From Lentimicrobiaceae bacterium (lineage in GTDB: Bacteria > Bacteroidota > Bacteroidia > Bacteroidales > JALOCA01), in the NCBI GenBank assembly GCA_023227965.1, contig JALOCA010000023.1, positions 1 to 52,434 on the forward strand: 52,434 nucleotides of DNA, written 5' to 3'. A model generated the notes under the pieces. That model ran no database searches and was not told the origin of the DNA. It saw nothing but the letters and a program-made list of their open reading frames with translations. The translations under genes and the position numbers were made by a program. Of the stretch, positions 24,934 through 32,407 are shown piece by piece (position 1 is the stretch's first letter; every line of letters begins with the position of its first letter).

Positions 24934-25396
24934 GGCTGAATGTATTAGTTAAAAAAATCCGTGAATTAGTATTGGCAATCTGCCGGAAACCTGTAACAGG
25001 ATGTATTCTTTGCTTAGTTGTAATTTTCCCCCATTTTCCATTTTGTTTACCCTTTCGTAGCTTTTTAGCTTCCGATATATAAATCGGACTATGTAATAGC
25101 CTAATATACTTTCGTTTTGCCCCCTAAAGGCAAAGCCTCCAAAATCCTGTCTGATTTTTCACGCTCCCCAACGTGAGTACCCGTCGTTACCTGAAAAAGT
25201 GGGTTTTATTGGCAAAAAGGGATTGAAAAAGTTATACTCGATACAGAAATCGAACCCACAATTCAACGACGGAAAAACTAAGCTAAGGTAAGAAAAATTT
25301 TGTTTTGAATAGAAGCTGAAAAAAATAAAAAATAATATTACTTCCGGTGAAAGGGTAATAAATTTTGTTTCCCAACAGACAAATGTATTGTCTTAA
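24934..25396. other. Intergenic region of about 460 bases with a structured segment
   Basis: No open frame of note was found between the acyl-CoA reductase stop and the membrane-protein start, both minus strand. A small perfect hairpin (TCCGAT/ATCGGA, 25071-25088) and a nested inverted-repeat structure at 25181-25272 are present. The rest shows nothing I can assign. Confidence 0.55.
25181..25272. repeat. Nested inverted-repeat structure, possible leader RNA or small element
   Basis: Three nested pairings are visible: CCGTCGTT (25181-25188) with AACGACGG (25265-25272); GTGGGTT (25199-25205) with AACCCAC (25253-25259); and an inner TCGAT (25238-25242) with ATCGA (25249-25253). The first two can form together. 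The order is preserved on either strand. It lies about 250 bases upstream of the patatin-cluster genes. Confidence 0.5.
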
Positions 25397-26443
25397 TTAT
25401 AATGACAATAAAAAATTGAGAGTATCAACCCCATCGGCGTAATCCCATAACTCCGGCTCCTGGGCTGTGCCAAAAGGAATTGCCCCCGGATAATTTCCTA
25501 CTATACATTGAATGTCATCACGGCGTTGGGCAATCGTTGTTTCCACCTCCGAAAGATTGTTGTAAACAGAATAATGTACTACCGACACTGCACTTTGTAA
25601 TGTATTTTCTGGGCGGAAAAGCAGAATGCCAGTATCATAGTGCGCAATATTATTCATGATAAACAAAGATTTATGATAGTCGTAATTATTTCTGAATTTA
25701 TTATGATCGATACAATAGCGAAAGGGAGCAATAGCATCTGATAACGGTTGGAAAGAATAGTTTTCAGGAACATATACAAAAGAAACACTGCGACAACCTA
25801 AGCCAAAATAAGTCAGCATATCGTTTCCCAATTTTTTGAGTTTGTCCGGCATTTCGTTCCCGGTAAGTATGGCTACGGAATTCCTGTTTTTCCGGATGAT
25901 ATTTGGATATTTTCCGAAATAATATTCGAAGTATCTCGAAGAATTATTACTTCCGGTGGCAATCACCGCATTAAAACCTGCAAGCTTATTTTCTGCAAAT
26001 TCTATCTTTCCGGCAAAAGAAGGCTCTGCATCTATCAAAATCTGCGAAAGCACTGGCAGTAATTTATCATCGTTGGAGGACAACTTAATCAATGCTTTAT
26101 GTCCGCTTACGAGTACACATAAAAAATCATGAAAACCTACCAGAGGAATATTCCCAGCCATCACGAGTGCAACTGTTTTTTGATCTTTAGATAAATTCAG
26201 TTTGTTGCGATAAGGGAGAAGCCAATGTTCCGTTTTGCTTTCTTCGAGAGAATTTCCGATGGAATGCAATGCTTTCAGGATATTTTCCCGGGTAAACCAG
26301 GGATTAAGATTACAGCTTTGCTGTATCGCTTCTTCCAGCTTTATAACATTTTCTTTAATAGCGTATCCACCCATTCCATCCGGAAAAGATTTCAAAAATT
26401 TCCCCAATAAATTAAATGCGTGTATTTGGGTTGCTGTTGTCAT
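25397..26443 (-). CDS. LuxC-like acyl-CoA reductase
   Basis: This NADPH-dependent, aldehyde-dehydrogenase-fold enzyme is of the LuxC family, expected to reduce acyl-CoA or acyl thioesters to aldehydes. It is 348 aa. Visible landmarks are VALVMAGNIPLVGFHDFL (residues 91-108), the nucleotide-binding-like ATGSNNSSRYFEYYF, IIRKNRNSVAILTG and the catalytic cysteine in LGCRSVS (C217). Homologues are common in Bacteroidota that are not luminous, so the physiological substrate is unknown. It is divergent from serC with about 90 bases between the starts; the serC promoter lies in that spacer and its -33 element overlaps the first codons of this gene. Confidence 0.85.
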   Translation of the reverse strand: MTTATQIHAFNLLGKFLKSFPDGMGGYAIKENVIKLEEAIQQSCNLNPWFTRENILKALHSIGNSLEESKTEHWLLPYRNKLNLSKDQKTVALVMAGNIPLVGFHDFLCVLVSGHKALIKLSSNDDKLLPVLSQILIDAEPSFAGKIEFAENKLAGFNAVIATGSNNSSRYFEYYFGKYPNIIRKNRNSVAILTGNEMPDKLKKLGNDMLTYFGLGCRSVSFVYVPENYSFQPLSDAIAPFRYCIDHNKFRNNYDYHKSLFIMNNIAHYDTGILLFRPENTLQSAVSVVHYSVYNNLSEVETTIAQRRDDIQCIVGNYPGAIPFGTAQEPELWDYADGVDTLNFLLSL

Positions 26444-26460
26444 TTACTTTCCTAAATTTG
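26431..26460 (+). promoter_or_regulatory. Bacteroidota-type promoter for serC
   Basis: TTG (26431-26433), a 19-base spacer and TAAATTTG (26453-26460) fit the -33/-7 pattern. The serC ATG is 76 bases downstream. The -33 element overlaps the start of the divergent reductase gene. Confidence 0.6.
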
Positions 26461-26536
26461 TTGCTTAAAAGATTGTAAAATTACTACAAAAAATAATTGA
26501 AACTTATTTTAATAAACAACTTAAAATCATATTTTT

Positions 26537-27607
26537 ATGAAAAAACATAATTTTAATGCCGGACCATCTATTCTTCCGAGAATAGCCATTGAAAACACAG
26601 CAAAAGCCGTTTTAGATTTGAACGGAATAGGAATGTCAATCCTGGAAATTTCGCATCGAAGCAAAGATTTTCAGGCAGTGATTGATGAAGCCGTAGCTTT
26701 ATTTAAAGAAATGTTGAATATTCCTGATAATTATCACGTTTTGTTTCTTGGAGGCGGTGCAAGCCTTCAGTTTTGCATGGTTCCTTTTAACCTTTTGAAT
26801 AAGAAAGCAGCTTACCTGGAAACAGGTGTTTGGGCAAAAAAAGCATTGAAAGAAGCTAAATTGTTTGGTGAAGTAGTTACTGTTGCTTCTTCTTCCGATA
26901 AGAACTTCAATTACATTCCTAAAGGCTGGACTATTCCTGCCGATGCTGATTATTTCCACATCACAACCAACAATACCATTTACGGAACCGAAATCCGCGA
27001 AGATTTCGACAGCCCTGTTACCTTAGTTGCCGATATGTCATCAGACATCCTGAGCCGTCCGGTGGACGTTTCCAAATACGGAATGATTTATGGCGGTGCA
27101 CAGAAAAACCTGGGACCTGCAGGCGTTACCTTTGTAATTATTCGCGACGACATCCTCGGAAAAGTAGAACGCGCTATCCCAACCATGCTCGACTACCGTA
27201 CGCATATTAAGGAAGGTTCGATGTTCAACACACCTCCGTGCTTGCCAATTTTCACCGTTAAAGAAACTTTAAAATGGATCAAAGAATTAGGCGGTGTAAA
27301 AGTGATGGAAGAAATGAACAAGAAAAAAGCCAACCTGCTTTATGATGCTATCGACAACAGCAAAATGTTTGTTGGAACCGTTGAAAAAGACAGTCGTTCG
27401 CGCATGAATATCTGCTTTGTGATGAAAGAACAATACAAAGACAAAGAAGAAGCTTTCATGGAATTTGCCAAAGGCAAAGGCATGGTAGGCATCAAAGGAC
27501 ATCGTTCCGTTGGCGGTTTCCGCGCTTCATGCTACAACGCACTTTCTATCGAAAGCGTTCAGGCATTGATTGATGCTATGCACGAATTTGAAAAAGCTAA
27601 CGCATAA
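26537..27607 (+). CDS. serC: Phosphoserine aminotransferase
   Basis: This PLP enzyme converts 3-phosphohydroxypyruvate and glutamate to phosphoserine and 2-oxoglutarate. It is 356 aa. Landmarks are HNFNAGPSILPRIAIE at the start, LEISHRSKDF, LFLGGGASLQFCMVP, TTNNTIYGTEI, and the PLP lysine in YGGAQKNLGPAG (K190). It ends with KGHRSVGGFRASCYNA. All features are those of SerC. It is the first gene of a plus-strand run with serA, a DUF1015 gene and a small wHTH gene, each separated by a palindromic spacer. Together SerC and the following SerA cover two of the three steps of serine synthesis; no serB is in the window. Confidence 0.97.
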   Translation: MKKHNFNAGPSILPRIAIENTAKAVLDLNGIGMSILEISHRSKDFQAVIDEAVALFKEMLNIPDNYHVLFLGGGASLQFCMVPFNLLNKKAAYLETGVWAKKALKEAKLFGEVVTVASSSDKNFNYIPKGWTIPADADYFHITTNNTIYGTEIREDFDSPVTLVADMSSDILSRPVDVSKYGMIYGGAQKNLGPAGVTFVIIRDDILGKVERAIPTMLDYRTHIKEGSMFNTPPCLPIFTVKETLKWIKELGGVKVMEEMNKKKANLLYDAIDNSKMFVGTVEKDSRSRMNICFVMKEQYKDKEEAFMEFAKGKGMVGIKGHRSVGGFRASCYNALSIESVQALIDAMHEFEKANA

Positions 27608-27660
27608 ACCTCACCCCCTTACTCCCCCTCTCTAATGGAGAGGGGGCTGGGAGGAGAGGT
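27608..27660. repeat. Palindromic spacer repeat between serC and serA
   Basis: CCCCCTCTC (27624-27632) and GAGAGGGGG (27638-27646) form a perfect 9-bp stem with a 5-base loop; ACCTC (27608-27612) and GAGGT (27656-27660) close an outer stem. It is GC-rich unlike its surroundings and has no T-run, so it is a repeat-type element more than a classic terminator. Confidence 0.7.
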
Positions 27661-27680
27661 GATAATTAAATTATAAAATC

Positions 27681-28604
27681 ATGAAAAAAATATTAGTTGC
27701 AACCGAAAAACCCTTTGCAAAAGTTGCCGTGGACGGCATCCGCAAAGTAGTGGAAGCTGCCGGCTACGAACTGGTACTTCTGGAAAGTTATAAAAGCAAA
27801 GCCGAATTGCTTGGCGCTGTTGCCAATGCCGATGCTATGATTGTTCGCAGCGACATTGTTGACCGCGAAGTTGTAGAGGCTGCCAAAAATCTGAAGATTG
27901 TTGTACGTGCCGGTGCCGGTTACGATAACCTCGATTTGGCTGCATGTACTGAAAAAGGCATCGTTGCCATGAATACTCCCGGACAAAACTCTAATGCCGT
28001 TGCCGAACTGGCACTTGGCATGATGGTTTTTATGGCTCGCGGAATGTACAATGGCAAATCAGGAAGTGAATTAAAAGGTAAAAAATTAGGTATTCAGGCT
28101 TACGGCGCCGTTGGTCGTCTTGTAGCCAAAATTGCCAAAGGTTTTGGTATGGAAATCTATGCTTTCGATCCATTCGTTTCCAAAGAAGCCATTGAAAAAG
28201 ATGGTGTTCATTGCATCGAAAAATTGGAAGATTTGTACAGCACCTGTCAGTATGTTTCGTTACATATCCCGGCAACTGCCGAAACAAAGAAATCAATCAA
28301 CTTCAATCTTCTTTCAAGAATGCCTAAAGGTGCCGTATTGGTAAATACTGCCCGTAAGGAAGTTATCAACGAAGAAGAATTGCTGAAGATGTTTGCCGAA
28401 CGTCCCGACTTTAAATACCTAAGCGATATTGAACCGGAATGCAAAGCCGAAATCGCCGAAAAATATGCCGGACGCTACTTCTTTACCCCCAAGAAAATGG
28501 GTGCCCAGACCGAAGAAGCCAACATCAATGCAGGCATTGCTGCCGCAAACCAGATTGCTGATTTCTTTACTACCGGAAATAAAAAATTCCAATTAAATAA
28601 ATAA
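27681..28604 (+). CDS. serA: D-3-phosphoglycerate dehydrogenase, short lysine-type form
   Basis: This enzyme oxidises 3-phosphoglycerate with NAD in the first step of serine synthesis. At 307 aa it lacks the ACT and intervening domains of long SerA. It has the 2-hydroxyacid dehydrogenase pattern: RAGAGYDNLDL near 77, the NAD site in KLGIQAYGAVGRLVAK (residues 135-150), VNTARKEVINEEEL with R225, and DIEPE with E251. Two substitutions stand out. The first Gly of GxGxxG is Ala (A140), and the catalytic His region reads TPKKMGAQT, with K271/K272 where His normally sits. Lysine-type PGDH enzymes (called type III-K, known from Entamoeba) carry this change, so activity is expected. It lies 73 bases after serC. 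Confidence 0.93.
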   Translation: MKKILVATEKPFAKVAVDGIRKVVEAAGYELVLLESYKSKAELLGAVANADAMIVRSDIVDREVVEAAKNLKIVVRAGAGYDNLDLAACTEKGIVAMNTPGQNSNAVAELALGMMVFMARGMYNGKSGSELKGKKLGIQAYGAVGRLVAKIAKGFGMEIYAFDPFVSKEAIEKDGVHCIEKLEDLYSTCQYVSLHIPATAETKKSINFNLLSRMPKGAVLVNTARKEVINEEELLKMFAERPDFKYLSDIEPECKAEIAEKYAGRYFFTPKKMGAQTEEANINAGIAAANQIADFFTTGNKKFQLNK

Positions 28605-28619
28605 ACTACCCCTCCCTGA

Positions 28620-28643
28620 CCCTCCCCGAGTATTCGGGGAGGG
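28620..28643. repeat. Palindromic spacer repeat between serA and the DUF1015 gene
   Basis: CCCTCCCCGA (28620-28629) and TCGGGGAGGG (28634-28643) form a perfect 10-bp stem around a GTAT loop. No T-run follows on either strand, so simple intrinsic termination is doubtful. Confidence 0.75.
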
Positions 28644-28714
28644 AACTTCGGGATGGCGGAATCAATCAGATACTTTTTATCTGAAATCTCAAATTTTAAA
28701 TCTTAACTTAAAAA

Positions 28715-29962
28715 ATGGCTATACTAAAACCTTTTAAAGGACTGCGTCCTCCAAAAAAAATCGTAAAAGAACTTGCTTCACGTCCTTACGACGTACTTAA
28801 TTCTGCCGAAGCACGCGTGGAAGCCGGTGGAAACGACTATTCGCTTCTGCACATCATAAAACCTGAAATTGATCTTCCTGTTGGCATTGACGAACACGAC
28901 GAAGCTGTTTACAACAAGGCAAAAGAAAACTTTGAAAAATTCCAGAAAAACAACTGGTTGGTACAGGACAATGAAGAATGCCTTTATATTTATGCCCAGA
29001 CCATGAACGGCAAAACCCAGTACGGGATTGTCGGCTGTGCCGGTGTGCAGGATTATATGAACGGTATCATAAAAAAACATGAACTTACCCGTAAGGACAA
29101 GGAAGAAGACCGCATGAAACATGTACGCATCACCAATGCCAACATGGAACCGGTATTTTTTACTTATCCCAACGTTAAGGAAATAGATGAAATTGTTGCT
29201 AAGTTTGTTAAGGAAAATGAACCGGAATATGATTTCACTTCCGTAGATGGCTTTGGACATCATTTCTGGGTAATCCGTGACAAGACTCTCGTACAGCGCA
29301 TCGTTGACTTATTTGCTAAAGTACCTTATACTTATGTTGCCGACGGACATCACCGTACTGCTGCCGCTGCTTTGGTTGGAAACGAAAAGAAAAGCAATAA
29401 TCCAAATCACACCGGTAACGAAGAATATAACTTCTTCCTTGCCGTACATTTTCCTGCCGACCAGTTAACAATCATTGATTACAACCGCGTGGTGAAAGAC
29501 CTGAACGGACTGTCAAATGCCGATTTCTTAGCCAAACTTGGCAAAGTTTTCGATATTACCGAAAAAGGCAACGAAATTTACAAACCCTGCTGCCTGCATA
29601 ATTTCAGCATGTATATTGATGGAAAATGGTACAGCATGACTGCCAAACCTGGAACCTTCAACGACAACGATCCGATAGGTGTGCTGGATGTTACCATACT
29701 TTCCAAATTAGTTTTAGACGATGTATTAGGCATCAAAGACCTGCGTACCGACAAACGTATTGACTTTGTTGGTGGAATCCGCGGCTTGGGCGAACTGAAA
29801 AAACGGGTGGACAGCAACGAAATGAAGGTTGCTTTTGCATTGTATCCGGTTTCTATGAAGCAGTTAATCAACATTGCTGATACCGGTAACATCATGCCAC
29901 CAAAAACTACCTGGTTCGAGCCCAAACTTCGGAGCGGTTTAGTTGTTCATAAACTTGATTAA
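28715..29962 (+). CDS. DUF1015 family protein
   Basis: A soluble protein of 415 aa of unknown biochemical function. Family landmarks are the opening KPFKGLRPPKKIVKELASRP, followed by YDVLNSAEAR, the RKDKEEDRMKHVRITNANMEP stretch, YVADGHHRTAAA with its conserved paired histidines near residue 212, and the C-terminal FALYPVSMKQLINIAD and MPPKTTWFEPKLRSGL. The gene is regularly found beside serC and serA in Bacteroidota, as here, which suggests a link to serine or phosphoserine metabolism; that link is inferred from context. Spacers on both sides carry palindromes, and the small wHTH gene follows. Confidence 0.9.
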   Translation: MAILKPFKGLRPPKKIVKELASRPYDVLNSAEARVEAGGNDYSLLHIIKPEIDLPVGIDEHDEAVYNKAKENFEKFQKNNWLVQDNEECLYIYAQTMNGKTQYGIVGCAGVQDYMNGIIKKHELTRKDKEEDRMKHVRITNANMEPVFFTYPNVKEIDEIVAKFVKENEPEYDFTSVDGFGHHFWVIRDKTLVQRIVDLFAKVPYTYVADGHHRTAAAALVGNEKKSNNPNHTGNEEYNFFLAVHFPADQLTIIDYNRVVKDLNGLSNADFLAKLGKVFDITEKGNEIYKPCCLHNFSMYIDGKWYSMTAKPGTFNDNDPIGVLDVTILSKLVLDDVLGIKDLRTDKRIDFVGGIRGLGELKKRVDSNEMKVAFALYPVSMKQLINIADTGNIMPPKTTWFEPKLRSGLVVHKLD

Positions 29963-29971
29963 GCGATGAGT

Positions 29972-30026
29972 TTGGAGCTAGGAGCTATGAGCATATATAT
30001 CCATAGCTCCTAACTCCCGGCTCCAA
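29972..30026. repeat. Long inverted repeat between the DUF1015 and wHTH genes
   Basis: TTGGAGC plus TAGGAGCTATG (29972-29989) pairs with CATAGCTCCTA (30002-30012) and GCTCCAA (30020-30026), with a 7-base bulge on the right arm and a 12-base loop. It is the third palindrome in consecutive spacers of this run. Confidence 0.7.
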
Positions 30027-30066
30027 GCTAAACTAATTGCAGATTTGAGATTTAAAATTAAAAAGT

Positions 30067-30243
30067 ATGGATGCCGCAGAATTAGTTCTCAAAACCTTAA
30101 AGGATGCCGGAGTGCCCATGAAATCCGGTGAAGTTGCCGAAAAAGCTGGCATTGACAAAGCGGAAGTGGATAAGATCATCAAGAAACTGAAAAAAGAAGA
30201 AAAGATCATTTCGCCTAAAATGTGCTTTTACCAAGCAAAGTAA
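30067..30243 (+). CDS. Small winged-helix-like protein (58 aa)
   Basis: A short gene that reads MDAAELVLKTLKDAG, then VPMKSGEVAEKAGID, KAEVDKIIKKLKKEEKIISP and KMCFYQAK. The helix-turn-helix pattern is clear: a helix, a second helix (SGEVAEKAGI), a recognition-type helix (KAEVDKIIKKLKKE), then a short beta-wing with IISPKMCFY. It resembles the core of winged-helix regulators or the DNA-binding end of larger proteins, but stands alone. It is 104 bases after the DUF1015 gene, follows a palindromic spacer and ends at a good terminator, so it is probably the last gene of the serC run. A role in regulating the run is only a suggestion. Confidence 0.8.
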   Translation: MDAAELVLKTLKDAGVPMKSGEVAEKAGIDKAEVDKIIKKLKKEEKIISPKMCFYQAK

Positions 30244-30279
30244 ACCACAAACACATCCCGCTGAAGGATGTAAACACTG

Positions 30280-30320
30280 AAACAACCTCTGTTATTTATT
30301 GTAGCAGGGGTTGTTTTGTT
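30280..30320 (+). terminator. Intrinsic terminator of the serC-serA-DUF1015-wHTH run
   Basis: AAACAACCTCTGTTA (30280-30294) pairs with TAGCAGGGGTTGTTT (from 30302) with two mismatches around a short loop, and T-rich sequence follows. Confidence 0.8.
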
Positions 30321-30324
30321 TTAA

Positions 30325-30510
30325 TTTAAAAACCACGGAGGTACGGATATCACTGAAAAATGTTTAATGATTATTTGATACCCTACCTAAACAAATTTAT
30401 TAATAAAAAATTCTTTGCGCCTATTTGCGAAGAACTCAGCGTATTCTTTGCGGTTAAATTTTTATTGCAAAGTTTGGAAAGAAATGCACAAAGAACCGCA
30501 AAGCCTGTCT
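30325..30510. repeat. Degenerate dispersed extragenic repeat with inverted arms
   Basis: It contains AACCACGGAGGTACGG, TTCTTTGCGCC, then CTTTGCGGTT (30446-30455) and its exact inverse AACCGCAAAG (30494-30503). The motif family matches the sequences near 18596 and 52016. It does not look coding. Confidence 0.55.
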
Positions 30511-30543
30511 TGTTGAAGAAATAACGTATCATACGGCGGGGAA

Positions 30544-30590
30544 TTCAACTTATAAAGATTAAATTATTACAATATGTAATAATAGTTGAA
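30544..30590. repeat. AT-rich imperfect hairpin
   Basis: ATTATTAC (30563-30570) and GTAATAAT (30576-30583) form an 8-bp stem. TTCAACT (30544-30550) and AGTTGAA (30584-30590) extend it across a 12-base bulge on the left arm. Its role is unknown; it lies upstream of the phosphoesterase gene. Confidence 0.35.
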
Positions 30591-30801
30591 ATATTTCATA
30601 AATTTAACCATTTAATTAAATAGATTAATTAAATCATATAATTAATCTAAATGATTGATTTTTTGTTAACAAACTTTTTTCTGTATAAAATGCATATGAT
30701 AAGCTTTTTGAAAAAAAATGTTTCAAATTAGGTTTAAGCGGATACGGGGATTTAAAAACGTCATTCAATGAGATAAAATTTTACAGAGAAAAACTAAAAA
30801 A

Positions 30802-30809
30802 TACTTTTG
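30802..30809 (+). promoter_or_regulatory. Putative -7 box for the phosphoesterase gene
   Basis: TACTTTTG fits TAnnTTTG and lies 25 bases before the ATG at 30835. No convincing -33 element was found. Confidence 0.45.
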
Positions 30810-30834
30810 TAAAAAATATTTACTGAGAACTGCA

Positions 30835-31641
30835 ATGAAAAAGATGAACTATTTGAATTTATTTTTAATACTCCTTTTTTTCAACTTTACAAGCTGCGAA
30901 GATACTTTTCAATACAGCCCCTATGTTTCTATTGATAAGCTGAAATATAGAGAGTTAAATAATAAAAACTATAATGAAATAAAAAATAGCATTCAGAATC
31001 AGGATACATTTGCCTTTACTATAATCAGCGATAGCCATGCCTATTATGATGATTTTTATGGAGCCATTAATACTCTGAATAGAAACGTAGAAAGTGCTTT
31101 TACCATTCATACTGGTGATTTTTCTGATTGCGGATTGTTATGGGAATACAATAATAATTTCAAAATCATTGAAAAATTAAATAAGCCCTATTTAGTTGTT
31201 ATTGGAAATCATGACTATTTATCTAATGGCTCTGATATTTATAATCATTATTTTGGAAAGAAAAATTTTTCCATAAGGATAGGGAAAAATAAGCTGGTAT
31301 TTTTTGATGATATTGTTTGGGAAAGTATTATCCATCATCCAGATTTTGAATGGTTAGAAAATGAAATTTCTTCTACTGGAAGTGATACAAACGTATTTGT
31401 AGTAACCCATATTCCTCCCTGGACAGACCAGTTAGTCGGAGAAAAAGAAGAAATCTTCAGAAAAATGATGGCTGCCCATGATGTAAAAGCGGTTTTTTGC
31501 GGGCATGAACATAACTTTGAAATGAAAGATTATTACCAGGACAGCGTAATTTATGCAATTAGCGGTAGTGTTTGCAAACGTAATTATCTTCAGGTAAATA
31601 TAACGGGAAAGACTTTTAATATAAAATGTATTAAATTTTGA
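30835..31641 (+). CDS. Lipoprotein calcineurin-like metallophosphoesterase
   Basis: A 268 aa exported phosphoesterase. The N-terminus is a lipoprotein signal (LFLILLFFNFTSC, with Cys21 as the likely lipidated residue). The five metallophosphatase motifs occur in order: DSHA near residue 65, TGDFSDCG, GNHDYL, THIPPW and GHEHNFEM. This fits a two-metal phosphodiesterase or phosphomonoesterase in the periplasm or on the cell surface. It is followed with a 3-base stop/start overlap by a small outer-membrane protein gene and then by the pst operon, so it is probably used to free phosphate from organic esters. The substrate is unknown. Confidence 0.85.
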   Translation: MKKMNYLNLFLILLFFNFTSCEDTFQYSPYVSIDKLKYRELNNKNYNEIKNSIQNQDTFAFTIISDSHAYYDDFYGAINTLNRNVESAFTIHTGDFSDCGLLWEYNNNFKIIEKLNKPYLVVIGNHDYLSNGSDIYNHYFGKKNFSIRIGKNKLVFFDDIVWESIIHHPDFEWLENEISSTGSDTNVFVVTHIPPWTDQLVGEKEEIFRKMMAAHDVKAVFCGHEHNFEMKDYYQDSVIYAISGSVCKRNYLQVNITGKTFNIKCIKF

Positions 31642-32258
31642 AACAATATAAATACACATTAAAATTATTGCTTGGTTTTTCTTTGATACTATTATCTTTT
31701 AATTGTTATTCAGGCAAAGAAGTGAGTACGGAAAAAGTTTCCAGAGAAAACACTTTTTCGTTGATACCTGATTATCTTAAGCTACAATATGCTGGTAATA
31801 TAGGTTATGGCTCAATTGGAATAGGTTATTTCTGGCAGAAAGACCATGCTCAAACCGAAATTTTTTATGGTTTTGTACCTTCTTGGGCTGGTGGAAATAA
31901 TATTCGAACAGTAGCTATAAAAAATATGGCCAATCTTTTTGTTTTTCGCCCTGGTAGTAATATCCTTATCAAACAACAGGTTGGTTTTTCCACTAATTTT
32001 GCTTTTACCAAAAAAACCTATTTTGAACTGCCTGATTATTATCCAGATAATTACTATTCCACTAATGCAATTCATTTTATGCCGTTCCTTTCACAGGAAT
32101 GTATAATTTATTTTAAAAAATACTGTTTCGTAAAAAAAGTAGGTTTTTATTCCGAATGTAGTGCCGTGGATACCTATTTATATCAAAGCCTGAAATATAA
32201 ACAGATAAAATTTTCGGATGCCTGGAGCCTTGCTTTGGGAGCAGTTATTTCTTTTTAG
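31638..32258 (+). CDS. Small outer-membrane beta-barrel-like protein starting at TTG
   Basis: A 206 aa protein with an N-terminal signal sequence (KLLLGFSLILLSFNC). A beta-rich body follows with alternating hydrophobic and polar residues (LKLQYAGNIGYGSIGIGYFW, TEIFYGFVPSW), and the C-terminus ends in Phe (SLALGAVISF), the usual last residue of an outer-membrane barrel. There is no ATG that keeps the signal peptide; the only suitable start is TTG at 31638-31640, which overlaps the upstream TGA (31639-31641). This TTGA junction implies translational coupling with the phosphoesterase. No family is recognised. The location before pstS suggests a phosphate-related surface role. Confidence 0.7.
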   Translation: MKQYKYTLKLLLGFSLILLSFNCYSGKEVSTEKVSRENTFSLIPDYLKLQYAGNIGYGSIGIGYFWQKDHAQTEIFYGFVPSWAGGNNIRTVAIKNMANLFVFRPGSNILIKQQVGFSTNFAFTKKTYFELPDYYPDNYYSTNAIHFMPFLSQECIIYFKKYCFVKKVGFYSECSAVDTYLYQSLKYKQIKFSDAWSLALGAVISF

Positions 32259-32315
32259 TCTCAAAATATCTTATCTGATTAAAATATTTTTCTTATAAAT
32301 ATATAATGACAACTA

Positions 32316-32344
32316 TTGCTACATGTAATATATATTTATCTTTG
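32316..32344 (+). promoter_or_regulatory. Promoter for the pst operon
   Basis: TTG (32316-32318), an 18-base spacer and TATCTTTG (32337-32344) match the Bacteroidota pattern. The pstS ATG lies 63 bases beyond. Confidence 0.6.
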
Positions 32345-32407
32345 CAAAGTCCATTAAATCTATCAGTTTACTGTACATTAAGTATAATTTAATTAAAAAA
32401 AATATAT

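Larger units (their letters stand above)
30244..30834. other. Intergenic region of about 590 bases
   Basis: It holds the terminator at 30280-30320, a decayed copy of the dispersed repeat family (30325-30510) and an AT-rich imperfect hairpin near 30544-30590. A putative -7 box precedes the phosphoesterase gene. No open frame of note was found. Confidence 0.6.

Noticed and set aside
28778..29263. 161-aa minus-strand frame opposite the DUF1015 gene
   Set aside because: Antisense frame rich in Phe, Val and His that arises from the codon pattern of the real gene.
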